Of a DNA stretch of 31,324 bases, positions 14,339 to 23,208 are shown one piece after another (the stretch's first letter is position 1; every line of letters begins with the position of its first letter). The position numbers were made by a program, and so were the translations under genes. The notes under the pieces are model-generated. The model worked only from the letters and a program-made list of their open reading frames with translations. It made no database searches and was not told where the DNA came from. Source of the stretch: JBAXRT01 sp037131065 (GTDB lineage Bacteria > Bacteroidota > Bacteroidia > Bacteroidales > FEN-979); assembly GCA_037131065.1 (NCBI GenBank), contig JBAXRT010000017.1, positions 1 through 31,324 on the forward strand. The letters run 5' to 3'.

Positions 14339-17103
14339 TTTTGAGATTCTTTTGCGTTAAGAACGGCGGTTTCAACCTCCGGAACCGACAAATTTAGTGC
14401 CAATTCCAGTTTAAACCGCATCTTTCCATTAAACGATACAGGATATTCGAAAGTATGCTCAATGAGGTAATCAGGGTTGAAGGAGGGAAATGTTGCCCGG
14501 GAAACACTCTCGCTGTTGCCAAGTTTTTGCCAGAGCTCTTCGGCCAGGTGTGGGGTATAGGAGGAGATCAGGATGACAAGATCCAAGAGGATTTCCCGCT
14601 TACTGCATCCGAGTTCGGTAAGGTCATTCACACAGATCATAAAGGTACTGACGGCCGTGTTGAAAGAGAGGCGTTCAATATCATCCTGGACTTTCCGGAT
14701 GGTCTTATGCAGAACCCTTAATTCTTCAGGCGTTGCCGGCTCATCTGATATCCTGAACCTGTTTTCTTCATCATGGAACAGGCGCCAGAACTTTCGGATA
14801 AAGCGGAAGACACCCTCGATACCATTGGTATCCCATGGTTTGGATTGTTCAAGTGGCCCCAGGAACATCTCATAGAGGCGGAATGTGTCGGCCCCGTACC
14901 TTTCGATAAGATGGTCGGGGTTGATCACGTTATAAAGTGATTTCGACATCTTCTCGATCGCATATCCGCAAACATATTTTCCATCCTCAAGAACGAATTC
15001 GGCTTCTGAAAGGTCGGGTCTCCATGAACGGAAAGCAGAAAGATCAAGCAGATCGTTATCCACTATACTGACGTCGACGTGCATGGGTATGTATTCATAT
15101 TGATCCTTCAGGCCATTGGACACGAAGGTGTTTGTGCCTTTCACGCGGTAAACGATATTGGATCTTCCCTGGATCTTTCCCTGGTTGATCAGTTTTTTGT
15201 ATGGTTCTTCAACGACAGAAAGACCAATGTCGAAGAGGAACTTATTCCAGAAGCGGGAATAGATCAGGTGACCGGTGGCATGTTCATCTCCACCGATATA
15301 TAGGTCCACGCTTTGCCAGTACTCTACAGCCTCTTTTGAAAAATATTCCTGATGGTTTCCCGGGTCCATATAACGGAGATAATAACCGCTTGAACCTGCA
15401 AATCCAGGCATGGTACTGGTTTCGAGAGGCCAACCCTCATTGGTCTTCCAGTTTTTCGCTCTTGCCAGCGGCGGTTCTCCGGTTTCAGTGGGAAGATAAG
15501 CATCCACTTCAGGGAGGAGAAGGGGAAGTTCGCTTTCATCCAGTGTATAGGCAATACCATCTTTGAAATAAACGGGAAATGGCTCACCCCAGTAGCGCTG
15601 CCGGCTGAAAATGGCATCCCTCAGCCGAAAATTCACCGTGCCGCGACCGATCCCCTCCGATTCGATCCTGGTGATTACCTCGCCGATGGCCTCTTTCACC
15701 TGCATACCGTTGATAAAACCGGAATTGATCAGGATACCATCCTTGGCATCGTAGGAGGCTTCGGATATGTTTCCCCCCGAAACAACCTCGACGATAGGAA
15801 GGTTGAAATATTTTGCAAAATCGTAGTCGCGGGTATCGTGGGCCGGGACAGCCATAATGGCTCCGGTACCATACCCTGAAAGGACATAATCGGCAACCCA
15901 GACAGGTACCGGCTGACCGCTCAGGGGATTGAGGCAGTAAGCCCCGGTGAATACACCGCTCACTTTTTTCACCTCCGCCATGCGCTCTCTCTCGGAGCGG
16001 TTCATGGCCTCATGAATGTAAGTCTGAACGGCATCACGGAGATCAGCCGTCGTGATTTTTGCCACCAGCTCATGTTCCGGCGCCAGGACCATAAAGGTCG
16101 ATCCAAAGATCGTATCGGGTCTTGTTGTAAAGATGTTCAGCAAAAATTCAGTATCGATCACCCGGAAGAAGATCTCGGCTCCTTCCGACCGTCCGATCCA
16201 GTTGCGCTGCATCTCTTTCAGGGAATCGGAAAAATCAACCAGGTCCAGTCCCTCGAGCAGCCGCTTGGCATATGCCGTGATCCTCAGGAACCACTGGCGC
16301 ATCAGCTTGCGTTCGACAGGATGACCGCCCCTGACAGAAAATCCATTTGAGACCTCATCATTCGCAAGGACGGTTCCCAGTTCCGGGCACCAGTTGACCA
16401 TGGCATCAGAGAGGTAGGCAAGGCGGTAATGCATCAGGATCTCGCGCTGCTGCTGTTCCGTATAGGAAGCCCATTGCTTCTCCGTGAAGAGGCCATTCCA
16501 TCCCTTTCCAAAGGATGGATCCTTTTTGACCAGATCGCGCGACCAGTTCTGTATTACCGCAGCATCAACATCAGAATTTCCGCTGGTCTCAAAAATCTGA
16601 ATAAGTGATTCAACCGGCTCGGCCCTGCCGCTCTTATTGTCATACCAGTGGTTAAACAATTGAATGAAGGTCCACTGAGTCCATTTGTAATAATCAGGAT
16701 CACAGGTAACAACCTCCCGGTCCCAGTCGTAGGAAAAGCCTATTTTATCAAGCTGGCGGCGGTAAACGGCAATGTTCTTCCGGGTCGTAACGGCGGGGTG
16801 GGTCCCGGTTTGAATGGCAAACTGTTCGGCCGGCAGCCCGTAAGCATCATAGCCCATCGGGTGAAGTACATTGAACCCTTTCAGGCGTTTGTAGCGGGCA
16901 AAGATATCTGAAGCAATGTAGCCGAGGGGATGACCGACATGCAGACCCGCCCCGGAAGGGTAGGGGAACATGTCCAGAACATAGTACTTTGGTTTTGAAT
17001 GATCGATTCCGATCCGGAAACTTTTATGGTCAACCCAATATTTTTGCCATTTCTTCTCGATTTCCTGTGCGTTGTACTCCATGTTGATCCCGGATTTAGC
17101 CAT
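14269..17103 (-). CDS. leuS: Leucyl-tRNA synthetase
   Basis: 944 residues, in the size range of Bacteroidota LeuRS. The class I HIGH motif is HVGH at 55-58 (PYPSGAGLHVGHPLGY), and KMSKS appears as EKMSKSLYNV near residue 718. The CP1 editing domain has TTRPDTIFGSTFM near 330 and VPAHDTRDYDFA, indicating that mischarged tRNA is hydrolysed. The C-terminal anticodon-binding helical domain is complete, ending NVVI. The first ATG (17103, MAKSGINMEYN) is used here; the second (17082) gives MEYNAQEIEKKW, a common LeuRS beginning. Its last 70 bases overlap the proposed alpha-2-macroglobulin start. Confidence 0.97.
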   Translation of the reverse strand: MAKSGINMEYNAQEIEKKWQKYWVDHKSFRIGIDHSKPKYYVLDMFPYPSGAGLHVGHPLGYIASDIFARYKRLKGFNVLHPMGYDAYGLPAEQFAIQTGTHPAVTTRKNIAVYRRQLDKIGFSYDWDREVVTCDPDYYKWTQWTFIQLFNHWYDNKSGRAEPVESLIQIFETSGNSDVDAAVIQNWSRDLVKKDPSFGKGWNGLFTEKQWASYTEQQQREILMHYRLAYLSDAMVNWCPELGTVLANDEVSNGFSVRGGHPVERKLMRQWFLRITAYAKRLLEGLDLVDFSDSLKEMQRNWIGRSEGAEIFFRVIDTEFLLNIFTTRPDTIFGSTFMVLAPEHELVAKITTADLRDAVQTYIHEAMNRSERERMAEVKKVSGVFTGAYCLNPLSGQPVPVWVADYVLSGYGTGAIMAVPAHDTRDYDFAKYFNLPIVEVVSGGNISEASYDAKDGILINSGFINGMQVKEAIGEVITRIESEGIGRGTVNFRLRDAIFSRQRYWGEPFPVYFKDGIAYTLDESELPLLLPEVDAYLPTETGEPPLARAKNWKTNEGWPLETSTMPGFAGSSGYYLRYMDPGNHQEYFSKEAVEYWQSVDLYIGGDEHATGHLIYSRFWNKFLFDIGLSVVEEPYKKLINQGKIQGRSNIVYRVKGTNTFVSNGLKDQYEYIPMHVDVSIVDNDLLDLSAFRSWRPDLSEAEFVLEDGKYVCGYAIEKMSKSLYNVINPDHLIERYGADTFRLYEMFLGPLEQSKPWDTNGIEGVFRFIRKFWRLFHDEENRFRISDEPATPEELRVLHKTIRKVQDDIERLSFNTAVSTFMICVNDLTELGCSKREILLDLVILISSYTPHLAEELWQKLGNSESVSRATFPSFNPDYLIEHTFEYPVSFNGKMRFKLELALNLSVPEVETAVLNAKESQKWLQGNSPKKIIVVLQKIINVVI

Positions 17104-17157
17104 TCTGTAAGCACCCGGAATCTTTGTCCGGGCCTGTGAACAGAGCGATTAGGCGCG

Positions 17158-17165
17158 CAAAATTA
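17158..17165 (-). promoter_or_regulatory. Possible -7 box (TAATTTTG) for leuS
   Basis: TAATTTTG on the minus strand fits TAnnTTTG exactly, 54 bases before the leuS ATG, in the 123-base gap between divergent leuS and the AsmA-like gene. No clear -33 box. Confidence 0.45.
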
Positions 17166-17195
17166 GGAAAAACGGCCGACATGGGGGAATTTTTA

Positions 17196-17203
17196 TACAT
17201 TTG
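17196..17203 (+). promoter_or_regulatory. Possible -7 box (TACATTTG) for the AsmA-like gene
   Basis: TACATTTG fits TAnnTTTG exactly, 23 bases before the ATG at 17227, a typical spacing in Bacteroidota. It shares the 17104-17226 gap with the leuS box on the other strand. Confidence 0.5.
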
Positions 17204-17226
17204 ATTAACAAACCCCGCAGCCCATT

Positions 17227-20200
17227 ATGACCGAATCCGAAAACACTCCTTTACGCAAAAGGCGGATTCCCATTTTCGTCCGGATCATGATCTTTCTTTT
17301 GTGCCTGTTCGTACTCGCATACATGGCCATCTTTTTCGGCCTTAACTATTTTGGCGAAAAATTCCTGAGGAGAGCCATCAAGCAGGAGGTTACACGGGTC
17401 AGCGGAGGATTGTACAACATCGATTTTGATCACCTGAATATCAATATACTCACAGGAAACATCACCATTCACGACCTGGATCTGTCTCCCGATACTTCTC
17501 TTTACAATGATCTTAAAGAAAAAGGAAAGGTAAAAAATTCGCTCTACAGAATTTCCGTCCAGTCACTCTCCTTCGGGCGTGTCAATTATCTTCAGATATG
17601 GACAGCCCACCGGATTAATCTCAACAGGATCGAGTTTGCCAGGCCGAAGATCGGCATTGTGGGCTTTCCCGACACTGTAACAGCCAGGAGAAACCGGTGG
17701 CGTGTTATTTATGAAGACATTTATCCAATGATTTCGAAGGTTTTCAAAGACTTTCACGTTGACTCTGTGATCATCACAAGGGGATTGCTCCTGACAACCT
17801 TCCGCCAGAAAACAGGGAGACTCTCCCTTGGGGAATATGATTTTTCCTCCATTCTGCGCAATGTTTCCGTCAACAAGTTCAGTTATTATAACCGAGAGAG
17901 GGTGTTCTATTCGAAAGACATCGATTGGGTCATTCACAACCTGCAGATCTCCCTGGGCGACAGCCTCTATTTTCTTAAGGCAGACCAAATCGGATTTTCC
18001 CTTGCCAGGTCAAGACTCTGGGGCAATAAGGTTTCCCTCATTCCGAATTTCCGGTCGGCAAGGATAAAATCCTCTCCGGCCGGAGACTTTTTCCAGGTGG
18101 ACATTCCCGATTTCTTCATCGAAGGGGTCGATCTTTATAAAGCCCTGGTCGGCAAAGAGGTGGAGATTGGCAATGTTCAACTCCAGAAAGTCAGGTTCAA
18201 GATGTTCAGGAACTCTGATCAACAGCGGCCGGTCCTTGTTGGCCGCCATAAGAAAAAGCTCCGGAGAGCGGATGCCTATACCATTATTGCTGGTGCGCTT
18301 AAATCGGTCTCCATCGACTCATTTTCAATAAAAAAAGCCTCAGTTGAATATTATAACAGCCTGAATGACCACAATCCCGAACTTAGGATTGCAGAAGCGA
18401 CACTTGACCTTTCCGATTTTTACCTTGATTCACTTGCCCACCGGAACAGGAAGAAGATCTACTATTCCAGTAACATCGAACTTTCGCTCCGGAACATCAG
18501 CCTGAGGCTCCATGACAGGATACACTTCATGAATTCGGAGGAGATATGGTTTTCCACCCGGAAATCGAGGATCGGGATCCGTTACGGAATTATATATCCC
18601 GATAAAAAGATTAATCAGCAGTTGAAAACCGGCCCTCGTAACCTGATCTCCTGCCTCGTGCCCGGGCTGGAATTTTACGGGGTCAACCTGAGGAAGGTTT
18701 TCAATGAAAAAATACTCGATTTTGACCGTCTTGAAATCATGGAACCGGATGTGACCTACACAAAATACAGGGAGTCTCAAAACCCTGATCCCCGATTCCG
18801 CCTGCCGAAAGATTTTTTCCAGGAAGAGAACAAAGAGGTGGTCTATGATTTCCTGAAAAAATATGTGAAAAGGATCAAGGGGAACATGATACAGGTTTCT
18901 CACGGGCGTATACAACTGCTTCACCAGGTTGAAGATGCGGAGGTAAAGATCGCCTCCGGAACACTTGATCTGACTATGTATAATTTCCTGATCGACTCAC
19001 TCCATGGGTTGAACCAACAGGGCTATTTTTACAGCCAGGACTTCACGCTCGATATCAACAGCTTCTATTACGGATTGCCCGACAGTTCAATTCTTCTGAA
19101 GGCCGAGAATCTGCACATCAACACCACCGACTCCCTCATCAGGGCACACCGCTTCTCCTTCTACAAAATGTCCAGTCCGCTCCCGACCGAACCGGGGAAG
19201 GGAGCCCGGCCGGGATATGATTACGATTTTACGGCGAATGATATCAGTATTCTCGGGCTGAACCACCGGAAACTATTCCTTGAAAAGATCCTGAAAGCCA
19301 ACACCATCATTCTTGAAAAACCCTCCCTTCGTGTGGAGGCCGGCGAGGAGATTACCGACAGTATTCCTGAAGAGATCCCTGTTTCGCGGCAACTGAATTT
19401 TCCCAGGAGATTTGAAATCGGGCGGATGCTCGTCAGATACGGATCCTTCTTTTTTGACGGAAGAGAAGAGGAGAAGGTTGCCTATTTTTCGATACAGGAT
19501 GTGGATTTTGGCATTACGAATGCCGTTGTTCAAATTCCGCCGCCCGGCCAGGGAAAGAAGGAGATCAAGTTTGATTCACTCCAGCTTTCTGTTTTTCCGG
19601 TGGATATTGTCCTGGCCGACAGTGCCTATACATTCCGGTGCTCCAGTCTGACCGCTCACTCTTACCCCACCAATATTGTTGCCAGGGATGTCAGGATCAC
19701 CCCACTGAAGCTCCGGGGAGGGGATAGCAATAACAAAGCACCCGTCACAGCAACGGTAAATACTGTGAATATCAAAGGCTTCTATTTTGATAAAGCCGTA
19801 TTTGAAAAGCATTGGCGAATTGATGCCATCGAGCTGGAGGGTCCGAAGATCATCGCGGATGCTGGTATCGGGAGAAAAGAAAAGGCCGGGACGAAACCCG
19901 GAGGCGGTTCAATCCCGGTTAAACTCCCGCTTTTCATGAAATCCCTTGATGTCGGGAAAACCACCGTTAAAAACGGATTGCTTGAACTGAAAACGGACCC
20001 GGAAGATCCCGGGAAAAAACTTACCATTTCAAACATTAAGATAATTGCTGATCACCTCCGGATTGACTCAGCTACTCAAGCCACTCCCCGCAAGGCCCCG
20101 CTCTTTTTCTGCGAAGATGTTGCTGCCTCGTCCGACGGATACTCATGGATTTCGTCCGACAGCATGTATAGCTTGTCTTTTAAGCAGTTTGGTTTTTCGA

Positions 20201-21165
20201 CCAGGGAACAAAGTGCTCATATCGACTCCTTCAGTATGGTCCCCAATTATTCAAGGTATGATTTCTGCAGGAAGATAGGGCACCAGGTCGACAGGCTTGA
20301 AGTAAAAATACCGTTGATCAGTTTTACGCGGGTCGATTTTCAGAAATTGTTTTATAACCGGGAGATTTTCTTGGGTAAAATTATGATCAATGACGCGCGT
20401 TTCAACTCTTACCGCGACCGGCGAGTTCCCCTCTCAAAAACATTGTACCCGCTTCTTCCCGCGCAGAGGGTCAGAAAGATCGGAATCCCATTAACCATCG
20501 ATACCATTACCGCTGCCAACGGGTCGGTGGATTATGAAGAACAAACCGGTGAGGTGCCCGGGAAGATCACCTTCAACCGGATGAATGCCATGCTGGTGAA
20601 TCTCAGCACCGACACCTCTCGCTGGCACAAACCGATGATCATTACAGGGACGACCTACCTGATGGATAAAGCCCCGGTGGAGGCGACATTCCGCATACCG
20701 ATAAGCTCTGCGAGCGATACCTTTTCCATCGTTGCCCAGGTAGGGGAGATGAGTCTCAGCGATATCAACCCTATGCTCAGCAAACTGCTTCCGGTGAAGA
20801 TCAGCAGCGGCATTGCTACAAAGACGGAAATAATGCAGATCCGCGCCAATGATGACTTATCTACAGGATACATGATGATGCACTACCGGAATATCAACAT
20901 TGAACTTCAGAGTACCAAACCGGGAACTTGGCCTAAATGGGAGACCGCCCTGAAGAGTATTATCATAAACTGGATCCTTCCTGACAGCAATCCCCCCGAA
21001 AACGGAAAGACCCGGCATGGGTACATTTACTTTGAACGGGACAAGAACAAGGGGTTCTTTAATTTTGTCTGGAAAAGCGCCCTGAGCGGGGTGAAGTCCA
21101 GCTTCGGCTTCAACACCAAGGAGCAAAAGGAATTAAAAAAGGCCGATAAAAAACGGAAGAAATAA
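17227..21165 (+). CDS. Large AsmA-like, membrane-anchored repetitive beta protein
   Basis: 1312 residues. One membrane segment near the N-terminus (IFVRIMIFLLCLFVLAYMAIF, about 15-37) is preceded by basic residues, so the rest should lie in the periplasm. The remainder alternates short beta-strand-like stretches and has the style of AsmA/DUF748/TamB-type proteins: an N-terminal GNITIHDLDL segment and a C-terminal part (about 1093-1312) with GSVDYEEQTG, TFRIPI and GIATKTEIMQI. Between residues 179 and 1092 I see five long units of similar layout, described under repeats. Proteins of this group are thought to form hydrophobic grooves that carry phospholipids between membranes; that function is inferred. 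It begins an envelope-related gene run with ftsX and uppP downstream. No catalytic motif is visible. Confidence 0.8.
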   Translation: MTESENTPLRKRRIPIFVRIMIFLLCLFVLAYMAIFFGLNYFGEKFLRRAIKQEVTRVSGGLYNIDFDHLNINILTGNITIHDLDLSPDTSLYNDLKEKGKVKNSLYRISVQSLSFGRVNYLQIWTAHRINLNRIEFARPKIGIVGFPDTVTARRNRWRVIYEDIYPMISKVFKDFHVDSVIITRGLLLTTFRQKTGRLSLGEYDFSSILRNVSVNKFSYYNRERVFYSKDIDWVIHNLQISLGDSLYFLKADQIGFSLARSRLWGNKVSLIPNFRSARIKSSPAGDFFQVDIPDFFIEGVDLYKALVGKEVEIGNVQLQKVRFKMFRNSDQQRPVLVGRHKKKLRRADAYTIIAGALKSVSIDSFSIKKASVEYYNSLNDHNPELRIAEATLDLSDFYLDSLAHRNRKKIYYSSNIELSLRNISLRLHDRIHFMNSEEIWFSTRKSRIGIRYGIIYPDKKINQQLKTGPRNLISCLVPGLEFYGVNLRKVFNEKILDFDRLEIMEPDVTYTKYRESQNPDPRFRLPKDFFQEENKEVVYDFLKKYVKRIKGNMIQVSHGRIQLLHQVEDAEVKIASGTLDLTMYNFLIDSLHGLNQQGYFYSQDFTLDINSFYYGLPDSSILLKAENLHINTTDSLIRAHRFSFYKMSSPLPTEPGKGARPGYDYDFTANDISILGLNHRKLFLEKILKANTIILEKPSLRVEAGEEITDSIPEEIPVSRQLNFPRRFEIGRMLVRYGSFFFDGREEEKVAYFSIQDVDFGITNAVVQIPPPGQGKKEIKFDSLQLSVFPVDIVLADSAYTFRCSSLTAHSYPTNIVARDVRITPLKLRGGDSNNKAPVTATVNTVNIKGFYFDKAVFEKHWRIDAIELEGPKIIADAGIGRKEKAGTKPGGGSIPVKLPLFMKSLDVGKTTVKNGLLELKTDPEDPGKKLTISNIKIIADHLRIDSATQATPRKAPLFFCEDVAASSDGYSWISSDSMYSLSFKQFGFSTREQSAHIDSFSMVPNYSRYDFCRKIGHQVDRLEVKIPLISFTRVDFQKLFYNREIFLGKIMINDARFNSYRDRRVPLSKTLYPLLPAQRVRKIGIPLTIDTITAANGSVDYEEQTGEVPGKITFNRMNAMLVNLSTDTSRWHKPMIITGTTYLMDKAPVEATFRIPISSASDTFSIVAQVGEMSLSDINPMLSKLLPVKISSGIATKTEIMQIRANDDLSTGYMMMHYRNINIELQSTKPGTWPKWETALKSIIINWILPDSNPPENGKTRHGYIYFERDKNKGFFNFVWKSALSGVKSSFGFNTKEQKELKKADKKRKK
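17761..20502 (+). repeat. Five tandem diverged protein repeats of about 177-189 residues in the AsmA-like protein
   Basis: Unit starts, by translated residue: 179 (DSVIITRGLLL), 364 (DSFSIKKASVEYY), 553 (NMIQVSHGRIQL), 730 (EIGRMLVRYGSFFF) and 908 (DVGKTTVKNGLLEL); a sixth similar start is at 1093 (TITAANGSVDY). Units 1, 2, 3 and 5 continue with a strand such as FYSKDI, YYSSNI, FYSQDF or FFCEDV. All then have an LxDSxYxLxA-like strand (DSLYFLKAD, DRIHFMNSE, DSSILLKAE, DSAYTFRCS, DSMYSLSFK). Near the unit end they share a phrase such as GVDLYKALVGKEV, GVNLRKVFNEKIL, GLNHRKLFLEKIL, GFYFDKAVFEKHW or RVDFQKLFYNREI. Spacings are 185, 189, 177, 178 and 185 residues. DNA identity between units is not obvious, so the duplication is old. 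Confidence 0.7.
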
Positions 21166-21173
21166 AAAATCCG

Positions 21174-21181
21174 TACTTTTA
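21174..21181 (+). promoter_or_regulatory. Possible -7 box (TACTTTTA) for ftsX
   Basis: TACTTTTA differs from TAnnTTTG only at the last base and lies 18 bases before the ftsX ATG, just after the AsmA-like stop. Confidence 0.35.
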
Positions 21182-21199
21182 ACGCACAGTTCATACCGC

Positions 21200-22078
21200 A
21201 TGCTTCAACAGGAAGAACGTTATTACCAGCGTCGCATCGCTACCTCTTATTTCACCACAATCATCAGCACTACCCTTGTCCTGTTTTTACTTGGTTTGCT
21301 GGGGATGATCCTCCTCCACGCGCAGAAGCTTTCTAACTATGTAAAGGAGAATATCGGGTTTTCGATCATGATCAGGGAAGGGGTAAAGGAATCAGGGATT
21401 ATGGAATTCAAAAAGAAGCTCGACAAAACATACTATGTGAAATCCACCGAATATATTCCCCGCGAAAGGGCTGCCGAACGGCTCGAAGATGAACTCGGGG
21501 AGGATTTCATCAGTTTCCTTGGATACAATCCCCTGTTGCCCGCCATCGATCTCCGCCTGAAGGCAAGTTATGCCAACAACGACAGCATTACCAAGATCGA
21601 ACAACTCCTCCTTAACAACCGTGAAGTAAAGGAGGTTTTTTACCAGAAATCTCTGGTCGAACAGATCAACCGGAACCTGGAGAAGATCAGTCTCATCCTG
21701 CTCGGATTCAGCGCGATCCTCTTGTTCATTGCCATTGTTCTGATCAATAACACGATACGCCTGTCGGTCTACTCCAAGCGGTTCATCATCCGGAGCATGC
21801 AGCTCGTGGGGGCCACCGAAGGATTCATCCGGAAACCCTTTCTTTACCGTAGCGTCTTCAATGGCTGCCTCAGTGCCTTTATTGCCATCGGGATCCTTAC
21901 GCTGATCACCTATTTTAGCATTGAGCAGTTGCCTGAACTCATTGAGCTACAAGATATTACCATGCTTCTGATCCTTGTAGCCTGCATCTTCCTGCTTGGT
22001 GTTTTCCTCTCATGGCTCTCTACTTACTTTGCAGTCAGGAAGTACCTCCGCATCAGGACAGACCTGTTATACACGTGA
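21200..22078 (+). CDS. ftsX: Cell division protein FtsX
   Basis: 292 residues, the normal FtsX length. Topology fits: a cytoplasmic N-terminus, a first membrane helix at about 18-40, an extracytoplasmic domain of about 120 residues (VKESGIMEFKKKL, YIPRERAAERLEDELG, NPLLPAIDLRL), then three membrane helices at roughly 168-190, 218-240 and 252-275. The conserved segment IRSMQLVGATEGFIRKPF lies before the third helix. FtsX pairs with the ATPase FtsE and controls peptidoglycan hydrolases at the septum; ftsE is not adjacent here, which is common in Bacteroidota. The neighbours DUF3098 and uppP are its frequent companions in this phylum. Confidence 0.92.
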   Translation: MLQQEERYYQRRIATSYFTTIISTTLVLFLLGLLGMILLHAQKLSNYVKENIGFSIMIREGVKESGIMEFKKKLDKTYYVKSTEYIPRERAAERLEDELGEDFISFLGYNPLLPAIDLRLKASYANNDSITKIEQLLLNNREVKEVFYQKSLVEQINRNLEKISLILLGFSAILLFIAIVLINNTIRLSVYSKRFIIRSMQLVGATEGFIRKPFLYRSVFNGCLSAFIAIGILTLITYFSIEQLPELIELQDITMLLILVACIFLLGVFLSWLSTYFAVRKYLRIRTDLLYT

Positions 22079-22095
22079 TATTGCGAAAATATCCT

Positions 22096-22103
22096 TACTT
22101 TTG
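22096..22103 (+). promoter_or_regulatory. Possible -7 box (TACTTTTG) for the DUF3098-uppP-truB-tadA run
   Basis: TACTTTTG fits TAnnTTTG exactly and is 20 bases before the ATG at 22124. All genes from here to the aldolase overlap by 1-8 bases, so this box could serve the whole run. Confidence 0.5.
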
Positions 22104-22123
22104 TCCGGTTAAACCAGTTTTTC

Positions 22124-22429
22124 ATGGAAAAGAATATGAAGACTTCAGCTAAAACCCAGCAGCAGCCGTTAAAAAAGCAAGGCGGCCCGGCCGACCCCAA
22201 TGTCAAAACAGGCGAATTTGCCTTTGGCAAAGAGAATTACAGGCTCATGCTCATCGGCCTGGCCTTCATTGTTATCGGCTTTCTCCTGATGATCGGCGGG
22301 GGATCGGATGATCCCAAGGTATTCAATCCCGAGATCTTCAGCTTCCGCAGGCTTACCCTGGCCCCAATCCTCATCCTTGCCGGTTATGCGATTGAGATCT
22401 TCGCCATCATGAAAAAACCGAAAAATTAA
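22124..22429 (+). CDS. DUF3098 family small membrane protein
   Basis: 101 residues. A hydrophilic lysine/glutamine-rich N-terminus is followed by FAFGKENYRLML and two membrane helices (about 44-58 and 78-94) separated by GGGSDDPKVFNPEIFSFRR. This is the layout and wording of the DUF3098 family, found in Bacteroidota, usually next to ftsX and uppP as here. Function unknown. A second ATG three codons in is an alternative start. The stop overlaps the uppP start by one base (TAATG). Confidence 0.88.
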   Translation: MEKNMKTSAKTQQQPLKKQGGPADPNVKTGEFAFGKENYRLMLIGLAFIVIGFLLMIGGGSDDPKVFNPEIFSFRRLTLAPILILAGYAIEIFAIMKKPKN

Positions 22430-23208
22430 TGTCCCTTATCCAGGCCATTATTATAGCCATCGTGCAGGGGATCACCGAGTTTCTGCCGATCTCTTCCACG
22501 GGGCACATGATCATAACCCAAAATCTTCTTGGCATTCCGAGTACCGATTTTGTCAAGGCCTTTACCGTAAACATCCAGTTCGGATCGATCCTTTCGGTCA
22601 TCGTTCTGTATTGGAAAAGGTTTTTCCAGTCATGGAATTTCTACTTTAAGCTTGCCGTTGCCTGCCTCCCTCTGATCATTGCCTTCCTGCTCGAAAAGCA
22701 GATCGACAGGATGCTGGAAAGTGTCCCAATCGTGGCCGGGGCCCTTCTTATCGGAGGGATCTTCCTGATCTTTGTCGATAAGTGGTTCGACAAACCTGAA
22801 AATGAGCAAACCAAGATGACTTATAAGAAAGCCCTGGTCGTCGGACTTTTCCAGATCATCGCCGTGATCCCGGGAGTTTCGCGGTCGGCAGCGACGATCA
22901 TCGGGGGCATGTCGCAGAAATTAACGCGGAAGAGCGCAGCAGAGTTCTCATTTTTCCTGGCCATTCCGACCATGTTCGCTGCCTCTGCCCTGAAGCTTTT
23001 TGAGAACCACAAGACCATCACGTCCGATAATATTACCATCCTGCTCGTCGGGAACGTTGTATCTTTTATCGTGGCCATGATCGCCATCAAAACCTTCATC
23101 ACTTTTCTTACCAGGCATGGATTTAAGGTATTCGGGTATTACCGGATTGTGGTCGGCCTGGTGCTGATCCTATTGCTCCTTACAGGAAAAAGTTTAACCA
23201 TCTTATAA
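22429..23208 (+). CDS. uppP: Undecaprenyl-diphosphatase UppP (BacA family)
   Basis: 259 residues, an integral membrane protein with about seven or eight hydrophobic helices. It removes a phosphate from undecaprenyl diphosphate to recycle the lipid carrier for peptidoglycan and surface glycans, and its overexpression gives bacitracin resistance in other bacteria. Both BacA catalytic motifs are intact: QGITEFLPISSTGHM (E17, S22, S23, H26) and PGVSRSAAT (148-156, R152). Coupled by single-base overlaps to DUF3098 upstream and truB downstream. Confidence 0.96.
   Translation: MSLIQAIIIAIVQGITEFLPISSTGHMIITQNLLGIPSTDFVKAFTVNIQFGSILSVIVLYWKRFFQSWNFYFKLAVACLPLIIAFLLEKQIDRMLESVPIVAGALLIGGIFLIFVDKWFDKPENEQTKMTYKKALVVGLFQIIAVIPGVSRSAATIIGGMSQKLTRKSAAEFSFFLAIPTMFAASALKLFENHKTITSDNITILLVGNVVSFIVAMIAIKTFITFLTRHGFKVFGYYRIVVGLVLILLLLTGKSLTIL

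Noticed and set aside
17104..17226. Largest intergenic gap, checked for a tRNA, small RNA or riboswitch
   Set aside because: No cloverleaf, T-loop consensus or strong hairpin; contents are explained by two divergent -7 boxes.
22077..22093. Perfect six-base stem GATATT/AATATC overlapping the ftsX stop
   Set aside because: AT-rich and short; could be an operator next to the DUF3098 promoter but is expected by chance at this length.
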